Positions 7,678-16,436 of a DNA stretch of 64,000 bases are shown here, piece after piece (the first letter of the stretch is position 1; the number at the start of each line of letters is the position of its first letter). This DNA is from Streptomyces cinnamoneus (GTDB taxonomy: Bacteria; Actinomycetota; Actinomycetes; Streptomycetales; Streptomycetaceae). The position numbers and the translations under genes were made by a program. Below the pieces are notes generated by a model. That model had not been told where the DNA came from. It saw only the letters and a list, made by a program, of their open reading frames with translations, and searched no databases. Location: the NCBI RefSeq assembly GCF_014650495.1, contig NZ_BMVB01000001.1, positions 352,003 to 416,002 on the forward strand, written 5' to 3'.

Positions 7678-8910
7678 GTGGGGGACTTCACGCCGGAGCT
7701 CGGCGAGGACCAGAGGGCCGTACGGGACTGGGTGCACGGCTTCGCCGCCGACGTCATGCGGCCCGCCGCCGCGGAGTGGGACGAGCGGGAGGAGTTCCCC
7801 TGGCCCGTCGTCCGCGAGGCCGCCAGGATCGGGCTGTACTCCCTCGACTTCTACGCCCAGCAGTTCTTCGACCCCACGGGGCTGGGGGTGCCCGTGACGC
7901 TGGAGGAGCTCTTCTGGGGCGACGCCGGCCTCGGCCTCGCCATCGCCGGCACCGGGCTCGCCGCGATCAGCGTCTTCACCAACGGCACCGACGAGCAGAT
8001 CGGCACCTGGGTCCCGCAGATGTACGGCGACGCCGACGACGTGAAGATCGCCGCCTTCTGCTCCTCCGAGCCCGACGCGGGGTCCGACGTCTCGGCCATG
8101 CGCACCCGGGCGCGCTACGACGGGGCCCGGGACGAGTGGGTCCTGGACGGCGTCAAGACCTGGGCCACCAACGGCGGGATCGCCGACGTCCACGTGGTCG
8201 TCGCCGTCGTCGCCCCGGAGCTCGGCGCGCGGGGGCACGCCTCCTTCGTCGTTCCGCCCCGCACTCCCGGCCTCTCGCAGGGGCAGAAGTTCAAGAAGCA
8301 CGGCATCCGCGCCTCGCACACGGCCGAGGTCGTCCTCCAGGGCGTCCGCGTCCCCGGGCACTGCCTGCTCGGCGGCAAGGAGCGGCTCGACGAGCGCCTG
8401 GCCCGTGCCCGCGAACGCGCCCGCAGCGGCACCGAGCGGGGTGCGGCCGGCAACGCGGCGATGGCCACCTTCGAGGCGTCCCGCCCGGCCGTCGGCGCCC
8501 AGGCGGTCGGCATCGCGCGCGCCGCGTACGAGGTCGCGCTGGACTACGCCCGGACCCGTGTGCAGTTCGGGCGCCCGATCATCGACAACCAGGGCGTCGC
8601 CTTCCAGCTCGCCGACATGCGCACCCGCATCGACGCCGCCCGGCTGCTCGTGTGGCGCGCGTCGTGGATGGCGAGCGCGGGCAAGCCCTTCACCTCGGCG
8701 GAGGGGTCGATGTCCAAGCTCTTCGCCGGCGAGACGGCCAAGGCCGTCACGGCCCAGGCCATGCAGATCCTGGGCGGCAACGGCTACACCCGCGAGTACC
8801 CCGTGGAGCGCATGCACCGCGACGCGGCGATCTACACGATCTTCGAGGGCACCAGCGAGATCCAGCGGCTGGTCATCGCGAGGGCGGTGTCGGGCCTTCC
8901 CATCCGCTGA
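7678..8910 (+). CDS. acyl-CoA dehydrogenase
   Basis: This 410-residue flavoenzyme would introduce the alpha-beta double bond in an acyl-CoA. FAD and substrate motifs are present: [35 protein letters not shown] and [26 protein letters not shown] near the C-terminus carries the catalytic Glu. A 30-residue basic insert (about residues 236-258, [18 protein letters not shown]) lies between the beta domain and the C-terminal helices. The start is GTG at 7678 after AGGGGAGGGGCC. The chain length of the substrate cannot be read from sequence. It is probably controlled by the divergent TetR gene. Confidence 0.93.
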   Translation: MGDFTPELGEDQRAVRDWVHGFAADVMRPAAAEWDEREEFPWPVVREAARIGLYSLDFYAQQFFDPTGLGVPVTLEELFWGDAGLGLAIAGTGLAAISVFTNGTDEQIGTWVPQMYGDADDVKIAAFCSSEPDAGSDVSAMRTRARYDGARDEWVLDGVKTWATNGGIADVHVVVAVVAPELGARGHASFVVPPRTPGLSQGQKFKKHGIRASHTAEVVLQGVRVPGHCLLGGKERLDERLARARERARSGTERGAAGNAAMATFEASRPAVGAQAVGIARAAYEVALDYARTRVQFGRPIIDNQGVAFQLADMRTRIDAARLLVWRASWMASAGKPFTSAEGSMSKLFAGETAKAVTAQAMQILGGNGYTREYPVERMHRDAAIYTIFEGTSEIQRLVIARAVSGLPIR

Positions 8911-9044
8911 CCGTGTCGATCACCACGGTTTGATCCCCCGACTGTCACAGAAGATCCACACGGGGCCCTCCGGGGCGGAATCCGGCCCTGACGTGCCGTA
9001 AGAATGTTCACGTCAAAACAAACCAGCACGGGGGATTCACCATC

Positions 9045-9659
9045 ATGCGTCGTCAGCTCTCCACCGCGGCCGTCGTCATCGCGCTCGCGGCCACCGCCAC
9101 CGCCTGCAACAGCGACGGCGTGGACGCCAAGCCCGAGGACTCGGCGTCGGCGGCCCAGAGCCCCGCTGCGCAGGACCCGAAGGGCTCGGGCCCCGCCCAG
9201 GACAAGCCCGCCCAGGACAAGCCCGCCCAGGATCAGGGCGGCTCGCTGGCCCTCGGCGGCACCGCCACCCTCAAGGCCAAGAACGGTGCCCAGATCGCGG
9301 TCACCCTGAAGAACTTCGCCGACCCGGCCGCGAGCGACAACAAGTACATGCAGCCGAAGCCGGGCAAGCGCTGGGTCGCCGCCCAGTTCGAGATCGTCAA
9401 CAAGGGCCAGACCGTCTACGACGACAGCCCCGCCAACGGCGTGAAGGTCGTCGACGACCAGGGGCAGGCGTTCACCCAGTCCATCGGCTCGACCACCGCC
9501 GGCCCCAGCATGCCGGCGACGGTCAAGCTCAAGGCGGGGGAGAAGGTCCTCGGCTACGTCGTGGTCTCGGTCCCCGAGAAGGCCAAGTCGAAGTCCGTCA
9601 CGTTCACTCCGGACTCCGGTTTCGGCAAGGAGACCGGCCAGTGGACCGTCGCCAAGTGA
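9045..9659 (+). CDS. secreted lipoprotein with DUF4352-like domain
   Basis: The 204-residue protein begins with a lipoprotein signal (MRRQLSTAAVVIALAATATAC), so Cys21 should be lipidated. A linker of about 45 residues is rich in Ala, Pro, Gln and Asp and contains three DKPAQD-like repeats. The rest (about residues 70-204) is a beta-rich domain with KRWVAAQFEIVNKG and GYVVVSVPEKA, the pattern of DUF4352 (Telomeric repeat-binding-factor-2-like immunoglobulin fold). The protein is anchored on the outer face of the membrane. A binding or scaffolding role is possible but not shown. It stands alone, convergent with the PPTase gene. Confidence 0.8.
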   Translation: MRRQLSTAAVVIALAATATACNSDGVDAKPEDSASAAQSPAAQDPKGSGPAQDKPAQDKPAQDQGGSLALGGTATLKAKNGAQIAVTLKNFADPAASDNKYMQPKPGKRWVAAQFEIVNKGQTVYDDSPANGVKVVDDQGQAFTQSIGSTTAGPSMPATVKLKAGEKVLGYVVVSVPEKAKSKSVTFTPDSGFGKETGQWTVAK

Positions 9660-9677
9660 CGTCCCGGCGCTGAGACC

Positions 9678-10457
9678 TCAGGCGGCGAGCCCCTCGGGGT
9701 TCAGCCGCCTGACGTCGTACCGGCTGTGGAGCTCGCCGCGGACCGCGGCCGCGGCGTGGCCGGAGCCCACCGGCACGTCGACGATCGTCCAGCCGGCGGG
9801 CCACGCGGGGGTGCCCGGGCCGCCGTTGCCCAGGTAGTCCAGGTCGGGGGAGCGGCCCAGCCCGGTGCCCAGGCCCTTCAGGTAGGACTCCTTGCGCACC
9901 CACAGCCGGGTGAAGACCGCCGCCCGCCGTTCCTCGGGCGCCGCCATGATCTCGCGGCGTTCGGCGGGGTGCAGCGCCCCGGACACGTCGGAGACGGTGT
10001 GCGCGGCGGGGAGTTGCTCGACGTCCACGCCGACGGGTGCGGCGGCGACCCCGACGAGGGCGAGGTCGCCGCCGTGCGACAGGGAGAAGTGCGGGGCGCC
10101 GGGGGCGGACACGGCGGGCCTGCCGTGGGGCTCGCCGCAGCAGGGGCACTCCTCGCGGACGAAGGTCACCTCCCCGGGCGGCAGGTCCAGGTAGGCGCCG
10201 AGGACCCGGCGCAGCATCAGGTGGGCCGCGACGTACCGGGCGGCGTCGAGGGGGCGGACGAAGGAGGCCGCCCGCCCGCGCTCCTGCTCGTCGAGCGGGG
10301 AACGGTCGGGGGAGGCGGCCAGGAGCCAGGGTTCGGGTGTGTGCAGCAGCCAGAGGTCCAGGGCGCCCGCGGCCGGTGCGGGCAGGGTCTGTGGCCAGGG
10401 GGCGTCGAAGCCGTGGTCCGGACGGAGGCCGCCGGCGGGGCCGAGGTGTAGCTGCAC
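9678..10457 (-). CDS. Sfp-type 4'-phosphopantetheinyl transferase
   Basis: This 259-residue enzyme moves phosphopantetheine from CoA to a serine of carrier proteins. Key motifs are FSLSHGGDLALVGV, GVDVEQL with the metal-binding acids, and WVRKESYLKGLGTGLG with the catalytic Glu and Lys. A CPCCGEPHGRP motif precedes them, common in actinobacterial Sfp proteins. GTG at 10457 follows CGGAG by six bases. No carrier-protein gene adjoins it; the NRPS at 51475-58686, which has two PCP domains, is the only evident client in the window, though it lies 41 kb away. Confidence 0.93.
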   Translation of the reverse strand: MQLHLGPAGGLRPDHGFDAPWPQTLPAPAAGALDLWLLHTPEPWLLAASPDRSPLDEQERGRAASFVRPLDAARYVAAHLMLRRVLGAYLDLPPGEVTFVREECPCCGEPHGRPAVSAPGAPHFSLSHGGDLALVGVAAAPVGVDVEQLPAAHTVSDVSGALHPAERREIMAAPEERRAAVFTRLWVRKESYLKGLGTGLGRSPDLDYLGNGGPGTPAWPAGWTIVDVPVGSGHAAAAVRGELHSRYDVRRLNPEGLAA

Positions 10458-10812
10458 AGGTCGCTCCGGGTCGTTCGGTGGCGGACGGGCAGAACGCCGC
10501 AGCGTACATGAGTCATATGTCCATCAGATATCAAGTCCCGGGGATGCGTGCATTTTCGGGCTCTGTCTGTCAAGAATCGCAATTGCGTTGACAAAGACAG
10601 TCGGATGGGTGGGTCCTTCCGGGGGCGCGGTTACCCGGCGTTCCCCCCTGGCCACGGGTGTCCGCCATTCTGGCTCAATCGTGATGGGTCCCCATTAGGG
10701 ATACTGTTACCGTCGTTTCCGATCTTGATCGTGCAAGTCGGCCTCTCCCCGGGCCGTCCGTCAGCACGTCGGTCGTCAGAGGTCGAGTGTGGCTTCATGA
10801 AAGAGGAACGCC
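10458..10812. promoter_or_regulatory. 355-base control region between PPTase and the LAL operon
   Basis: No convincing gene lies here. The region is less GC-rich than its surroundings. It holds TTGACA at 10588-10593 and, nearer the regulators, an inverted repeat TCCC-N5-GGGA at 10689-10701 that overlaps a -10-like GATACT. GAGGAACGCC just before 10813 is the ribosome site of the first LAL gene. The inverted repeat could be a site for a LAL protein or another regulator; that is inference. Confidence 0.4.
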
Positions 10813-13671
10813 GTGGCGGTCACCTTCGATGCAGGTCAGGGCGGTCCCCAACGCCTGGCCGGCCGTTCCGTCGAGCTGAGCGGCCTGATGCGGCTCGCTG
10901 CGCGCGCCCGCGAGGGGACCGCTCATGCGGTCCTCCTGCGCGGCCCCGCAGGCATCGGCAGGAGCTCCCTGCTGAGCGCCGTCAGCGACCGCCTGCACCC
11001 CGCAGGCTTCACTGTCCGTCACCACGCCGGTCTGCCCGGTGACCGGGCCACCGGCGAAGCCCGCGGCATACGCGCCCTGTTAGGGCCGGGAGCCGCCGCC
11101 CTGCGCACCGCGGCCGACACCCCCGCCGCCCGTGCCCTCGACGGCTACGCCGCCCACCGCCGCGTCCACGCACAGGCCCTGGCCCTCATGGCCGAAGGTC
11201 CCCTTGCGCTCGTGGTCGACGATGCCCAGTGGTGCGACGAAACCTCCCTGAAGTGCCTGGACTTCGTCCTGCGCAGGACCGCCGCCCGCCCGCTGCTCCT
11301 GCTCATGTCCCAGCGCACCGACTGCGACGGGCCCGGCACCCCCGTGCTCGCCGAGATGCTCGCCCAGGACCGCTGCACCCTCCTGGAGCTCGGGCCGATC
11401 GGCGACGGCGCCACCGCCCGCCTGATCGCCCACGTCCTCGGCGGAACGCCCGACGAACGGTTCGTCGGCCGCTGCGCCGAGATCACCGGCGGCAACCCCC
11501 AGCTGCTGCACCGGCTCCTCGACGGACTGCGCGAGGCCGGGGTCCGCCCCGACGCCTCGGGAGTGCACCGGCTCGCCGCCGCCGGCGAGGCCGTCGCCGC
11601 CTCCGCCGTCCCCGCCCACCTGGCCGGCCAGCCCCGCCCGGTGCGCAGGGTGGCCCGGGCCCTGGCCGTCCTCGGCAGCGTCGACACCGACCTGCTCACC
11701 GCGCTCTCCGGGGTCACCGGCACCCGGATGACGGCCGCCATGGACGCCCTGCGCCGCAACGAGGTCATCGTCCCCGGCGAGCCCGAGACCATGTGCGACC
11801 CGGTGCGGACGGCCGTCCTCGCCGACCTGCCCGCACCGGAGCTGGAGGAGCTGCGCGCCCGCGCCGCCCGCATCCTCAACGACACCGGACGGCCCGCCGC
11901 CGAGGTCGCCGAACAACTCGTGCTGCTGGCCGAGCTCGACGAGCCCTGGATGCTCGACGTGCTGCGCGACGCCGCCACGGAGGCCCCCGGCCGCGCCGCC
12001 GCCGAGGCCGCGGTCCGCTACCTGCAACGCGCCCTGGCCGCCGGCACCGAGGCTCAGCGCCGGGACATCCGCGTCGAACTCGCCCGGGCCTGCGCCCGCA
12101 TCGCCCCCGCCATGGCCCTGTGGCACCTGCGCGAGGCCCTCGACGCCGCCACCGGCCCCCTCGACCGGGCACCCATCGCCGTCGAGTACGGCCTGGCCGC
12201 CCTCCACACCGGCCGCGCCCCCGAGGCCGTCCGCGCCCTCGGGCGCGTCCTCGACGGCCTGCACACCGAGCTGGGCGCCGACCCCGCCCCCGCCGAACGC
12301 GAGCTGCGCACCGGCGTCGAATCCGCGTTCCTGGTCACCGCCGTCAACGAGAAGGCGGTCATGGCCACGGCCCGCGAGCGGGCCCGCTCCTGGCCCGTAC
12401 CGCACGGCGACAGCCCCGCCGAACGCCGGCTGCTGGCCGCCATGAGCACCTACGCGGCGCTGGACGGCAGACCCGCCCACGAGGCGGCCGCGCTGGCCCG
12501 CCGCTCCCTGCGCGTCGAGGAGACCGCGCCCTCCAGCTGGTGGGTGCTGGGCGCCTCCGTCGTCCTCGGCCTCGCCGACGAGGTGGACGAGTCGCTGGCC
12601 GGCCTGGAACGGGCGCTCTCCGGCAGCCGCACCCACTACGAGCCCCACACGCACGTCGCCGCACTGGCCGGCCGCTCCCTCCTCCTGTACGGCACCGGCG
12701 ACGTCACCGGCGCCGCCGCCGACGCCCGGGCCGCCGTCGACATCGCGGACCACAGCGAACGCACCGCAGGCTCCCCCATGCCGCACATCGCCCTGAGCAC
12801 CGTCCTGCTCTCCCAGGGCAAGGCGCGGGAAGCCGCCGGCATCCTCGACCACGTCGGCCGCGGGGGCGCCGACCGGCACATCTGGGAGTGGCACCACTAC
12901 CTCTACGTCCAGGGCCGCATCCAGCGGGAACTCGGTGACCTCGACGGCGCGCTGGAGCTGTGGCTGCGCTGCGGACGGAGCCTGGAGGAGGCCGGCGTCA
13001 CCAACCCCGTCCTCGCCCCCTGGTGGCTGCCCGCCACCACCACCCTCGTCCGCATGGGGCGCACCGGCGACGCCGCGGCCGTCGTCGAGAGCGTCGAGCC
13101 GCACATCCGGCGCTGGGGCACCCCGCGCGCCCACGGCATCGGCCTGATCGCCGCCGCCGTCGTCGCCGAGGGAAGGGTGCGGGTGGACCGGCTCGCCGAG
13201 GCCGTGGACGTCCTCGCCGACTCGCCCGCCCGCCTCGAACATGCCAAGGCCACCTACCAGCTCGGCCACGAACTGCTCGCCCGCGGCGACGCCCGGGCGG
13301 CCCGGCAGCACCTGCGGCAGGCCATCGAACTGGCCACCCGCTGCGGCTACCACGCGCTCAGCGCCGTCGCCCGCACCCAGCTGCTGACCGCCGGCGGCCG
13401 CATGTCCCAGATCGCCGTCAGCCCGCTCGACTCGCTCACCGACAGCGAACGCCGGATCGCCACCCTCGCCAAGGGCGGCATCAGCAACAGGGAGATCGCC
13501 GAAGCCCTGTTCATCACCCCCCGCACCGTCGAGATGCACCTGACCAACGTCTACCGCAAGCTCGACGTGCGCGGCCGGGCCGACCTCCCCCGTCAGCTGG
13601 GCGCCCCCGGCCCCCGCCGCGCCCCCGCCGCCACCGACCACGGCGGCCGGGCCGTACGGAGGGCCGGGTGA
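10813..13671 (+). CDS. LAL-type LuxR-family regulator 1, with Walker A Arg and a TTA codon
   Basis: The 952-residue protein has an N-terminal AAA-type ATPase domain, a long helical, TPR-like middle and a C-terminal LuxR HTH (about 873-930: LTDSERRIATLAKGG, then TPRTVEMHLTNVYRKL). The Walker A loop reads GPAGIGRS, with Arg50 where Lys is normal. Walker B (ALVVDDAQW) is intact. Leu at 11080-11082 is coded by TTA, the only such in-frame codon I found in this operon, so translation may need the bldA tRNA. GTG at 10813 follows AGAGGAACGCC. The stop overlaps the start of the next regulator by four bases. It probably activates genes nearby, with choP-choA the obvious candidates. Confidence 0.9.
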   Translation: MAVTFDAGQGGPQRLAGRSVELSGLMRLAARAREGTAHAVLLRGPAGIGRSSLLSAVSDRLHPAGFTVRHHAGLPGDRATGEARGIRALLGPGAAALRTAADTPAARALDGYAAHRRVHAQALALMAEGPLALVVDDAQWCDETSLKCLDFVLRRTAARPLLLLMSQRTDCDGPGTPVLAEMLAQDRCTLLELGPIGDGATARLIAHVLGGTPDERFVGRCAEITGGNPQLLHRLLDGLREAGVRPDASGVHRLAAAGEAVAASAVPAHLAGQPRPVRRVARALAVLGSVDTDLLTALSGVTGTRMTAAMDALRRNEVIVPGEPETMCDPVRTAVLADLPAPELEELRARAARILNDTGRPAAEVAEQLVLLAELDEPWMLDVLRDAATEAPGRAAAEAAVRYLQRALAAGTEAQRRDIRVELARACARIAPAMALWHLREALDAATGPLDRAPIAVEYGLAALHTGRAPEAVRALGRVLDGLHTELGADPAPAERELRTGVESAFLVTAVNEKAVMATARERARSWPVPHGDSPAERRLLAAMSTYAALDGRPAHEAAALARRSLRVEETAPSSWWVLGASVVLGLADEVDESLAGLERALSGSRTHYEPHTHVAALAGRSLLLYGTGDVTGAAADARAAVDIADHSERTAGSPMPHIALSTVLLSQGKAREAAGILDHVGRGGADRHIWEWHHYLYVQGRIQRELGDLDGALELWLRCGRSLEEAGVTNPVLAPWWLPATTTLVRMGRTGDAAAVVESVEPHIRRWGTPRAHGIGLIAAAVVAEGRVRVDRLAEAVDVLADSPARLEHAKATYQLGHELLARGDARAARQHLRQAIELATRCGYHALSAVARTQLLTAGGRMSQIAVSPLDSLTDSERRIATLAKGGISNREIAEALFITPRTVEMHLTNVYRKLDVRGRADLPRQLGAPGPRRAPAATDHGGRAVRRAG
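11080..11082 (+). other. in-frame TTA leucine codon (bldA-type control point)
   Basis: The codon is in frame with the GTG at 10813 and codes the second Leu of RALLGPG. In Streptomyces TTA codons are rare and read by the bldA tRNA, which is limiting until development, and they are common in pathway regulators. Confidence 0.8.
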
Positions 13672-16436
13672 CACCACAGGTGACGGACGAACGCCCGCCC
13701 CGACGCCCCCCGGTGGACCCGCCCACCGCCCCACCGCTCGTCGAACGCGACGCGGAACAGCGGCTCCTGACCGACCTGCTCACCTCGCTGCACGCCGGAC
13801 GCCCGGCACTCGCCGAGGTCCACGGCACCCCCGGGACCGGCCGCAGCGCCCTGCTGGAGCGAGCCGCCGAACTCGCCTGCGACGCCGGCGTACGCGTCGC
13901 CGCCGCCCAGGCGTCCTGGGAGGAGACCCGGCTGCGCTACGGCGTCGCCGCCCAGCTGACCACGGCCATCGACCCCACCGGCATCGCCCTGCCCCTCGCA
14001 CCCGGACAGGACGACGCCGACCACACCGCCGCCCTGTGCCACGCCTTCCTCACCGCCGCCCGCACCCACCCCCTGATGATCGTCGTCGACGACGTCCACT
14101 GGGCCGACCCCCACTCCCTGCGCTGGCTGCGCGCCCTGGCCCGCCGGCTGCCCGGCACCCCGCTGATGCTGCTGACCGCACGCAGCGGAGCCACCCCGGC
14201 CGGCCCCGACGACCACCTCCGGCCGCGCGCCGTGGACGACGGAACGGCCGTCACCCGGCACACCCTCCACCTCGCCCCGCTGTCCGCCGACGGCGTGGAC
14301 GCCGTGCTCGCCGCCACGCTCCGCACACCGGTCGACCCCGCCTTCCGGGACGCCGCCGCCCGCGCCACCGACGGCAACCCCGCCGTGCTGCGCGCGGTGG
14401 CCGGCCGCTTCGCGCGCCACGGCTGGGCACCGCGCGCGGACCACCTCCCGCAGCTCGGCGACAGCGCCGTCGAAGCCATCAGGGAACGCGCCGTCAGGAC
14501 GCTCACCACGCTCCCGGGAGAACTGCTCGACGTCCTGCGCGCCGTCGCCGTCTGCGGCCAGGACGCCACCTGCGACCTGCTCGGCGCCGTGGCCGAGCCC
14601 CGGACCGTCGGCACCCGGCGCGCCCTGGAACTCCTGTCCGGCACCGGCCTGCTGACCGGCGGCGACCGCCCCGCCTTCCGCGAGCCCAAGGCGGCCGACG
14701 TCGTCCTGGCGCGGATGAGCTCCGACCGCCGCGAGGAGCTCTACGCCCGCGCCGCCGAACACGCCCACCGCGCCGCCCTCCCCGACGCCGCCCTGGCCGG
14801 CATGCTGCTGGGCGCCCGCGTCCTCGGAGCCGCATGGGCGGTGGACGTCCTGCGCCGGGAGGCCGCCCGCCACCGCGCCACCCGCCGGCCCGCCGAAGCG
14901 GCCCGCCTGCTCCAGCGCGCCCTGCGCGAACCCATGGCCCCCCACCTGCGCGTGCGCACCCTCACCGAACTCGCCGCGGCCGTCCTCCCCTCCGCGCCCG
15001 AGGCCGCCGACCGGCACCTGCGCCAGGCCCTGCTCACCCCCGCCGACGCCACCGCCGGCCCGGCCTGGGTCCGCGCCGCCGACCTGTTCGTGGCCCGCGG
15101 CGACGTCGCCGCCGCCCGGCCCCTCATCGCCGACCTCGCCGCCCGCAACGAGCTCCGCGAACCCGAACGCGGGGCGCTGCGCGCCCTGTACTGGCTCTCC
15201 GAACACGTCCAGCCCGACACCACCCACCCCCTCGACCGGCCCCCCGTGCCCGCGCTCCCCGACCGCCCCGCCCACCCCGCCGAGGCCGCCGTCGCCGCCT
15301 GGCGCGCCGCGCTGAGCGGCCACGACATCACCCGCACCCGCCAACTGGCCCGCGCCGCCCTCGCCCCGTCCGCGGCGGACACCACCCCGCTGGCCGCCCA
15401 GGTCACCGCCTGCCACGCCCTCGTCCTCACCGGCGACTTCGCCGAGGCCCACGCCGGCCTGGACACCGTGCTCCTGCGCGCCGAACACGCCGACGCCCGT
15501 GCCGTGGCCGGCGCCACGCTCGTCACCACGGCCCTCGCCCGGCTGCACGAAGGACGGCCCGCCGAGGCGTCCCGGGCCCTGGACCGGGCCCAGGAACTGA
15601 TGCCACCGCACTGCTGGCACCCCAGCACGACCTCCCTGCTCGTCGCCCTGAAAACCCTGATCTACCTGCAGAGCGGCAACCTCGACGGCGCCGAGCGATC
15701 CATCGGGCTCGCCCGCGCCGGCTGCGCCGAGGGCAGCATCGGCTGGGCGTACCTGCTCTTCGCCCGCGGCCGCACCCACCTGGCCACCGGCCGCCGCGAC
15801 CGGGCCCTGGCGGACCTGCTCGAATGCGGCCGCCTCCTGCTCACCCGGCAGGTGGCCAACCCCGCCCTGCTGCCCTGGCGCTCGGCCGCCGCCACAGCCC
15901 GCGGCGACGACCCGCACGACACCGCCGCCGCCTTCCTCATGGCCGAGGAACGCCGGCTCGCGCTCGCCTGGGGCGCGCCCTATGCCGTCACCCGCACCCT
16001 CCTCGCCACCGGCGAATCCGGCGAGATCGGCGAACCCGGCCCCCCGGCCGACCCCGCCGCACCGGCCGGCTGGCAGTACCGGCAGGCCCTCACCACCCTG
16101 GCCACGGCACCGCTCTCCGGCACGGACACCATCGCACCCCTGCTGCGCAGCCGCGCCCCGGCGGCCGACGGGCCGGCCGGCCCCGAACGTCCCGCCACCG
16201 CGGACGCTCCCGCCGCCGACCGCGGCCCCGCACCCCGTGGCGGGCTCACCGGCGCCGAGCTGCGCGTCGCGAACCTGGCCGTCCAGGGGCTCGCCAACCG
16301 CACCATCGCGGCCGAGCTGTCGGTGACGCCGCGCACCGTCGAACTGCATCTGACGAAGGTCTACCGCAAATTGGGCATCCAAGGACGCCCGGAGCTGGCC
16401 GACGCGCTGGGGCGCGTACCGAGGGAGAAGTCATGA
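13668..16436 (+). CDS. LAL-type LuxR-family regulator 2, with Walker A Arg
   Basis: The 922-residue protein has the same plan as its neighbours: ATPase domain (Walker A GTPGTGRS with Arg59, Walker B LMIVVDDVHWAD), a helical repeat middle, and a C-terminal HTH (about 858-920: LTGAELRVANLAVQG, then TPRTVELHLTKVYRKL). The linker before the HTH is rich in Pro and Ala. GTG at 13668 overlaps the TGA of regulator 1 as GTGA and is preceded by GGAGGG, so the two are translationally coupled. The missing Walker A Lys suggests weak or no ATP hydrolysis. The recognition helix closely resembles that of regulator 1, which hints at similar DNA sites or heteromer formation. Confidence 0.9.
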   Translation: MTPQVTDERPPRRPPVDPPTAPPLVERDAEQRLLTDLLTSLHAGRPALAEVHGTPGTGRSALLERAAELACDAGVRVAAAQASWEETRLRYGVAAQLTTAIDPTGIALPLAPGQDDADHTAALCHAFLTAARTHPLMIVVDDVHWADPHSLRWLRALARRLPGTPLMLLTARSGATPAGPDDHLRPRAVDDGTAVTRHTLHLAPLSADGVDAVLAATLRTPVDPAFRDAAARATDGNPAVLRAVAGRFARHGWAPRADHLPQLGDSAVEAIRERAVRTLTTLPGELLDVLRAVAVCGQDATCDLLGAVAEPRTVGTRRALELLSGTGLLTGGDRPAFREPKAADVVLARMSSDRREELYARAAEHAHRAALPDAALAGMLLGARVLGAAWAVDVLRREAARHRATRRPAEAARLLQRALREPMAPHLRVRTLTELAAAVLPSAPEAADRHLRQALLTPADATAGPAWVRAADLFVARGDVAAARPLIADLAARNELREPERGALRALYWLSEHVQPDTTHPLDRPPVPALPDRPAHPAEAAVAAWRAALSGHDITRTRQLARAALAPSAADTTPLAAQVTACHALVLTGDFAEAHAGLDTVLLRAEHADARAVAGATLVTTALARLHEGRPAEASRALDRAQELMPPHCWHPSTTSLLVALKTLIYLQSGNLDGAERSIGLARAGCAEGSIGWAYLLFARGRTHLATGRRDRALADLLECGRLLLTRQVANPALLPWRSAAATARGDDPHDTAAAFLMAEERRLALAWGAPYAVTRTLLATGESGEIGEPGPPADPAAPAGWQYRQALTTLATAPLSGTDTIAPLLRSRAPAADGPAGPERPATADAPAADRGPAPRGGLTGAELRVANLAVQGLANRTIAAELSVTPRTVELHLTKVYRKLGIQGRPELADALGRVPREKS

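Noticed and set aside
11080..13734. An 884-codon frame on the - strand across LAL regulator 1, and similar ones across regulators 2 and 3
   Set aside because: Gly/Gln-rich low-complexity translations with no domain, opposite genes with firm ATPase and HTH motifs.
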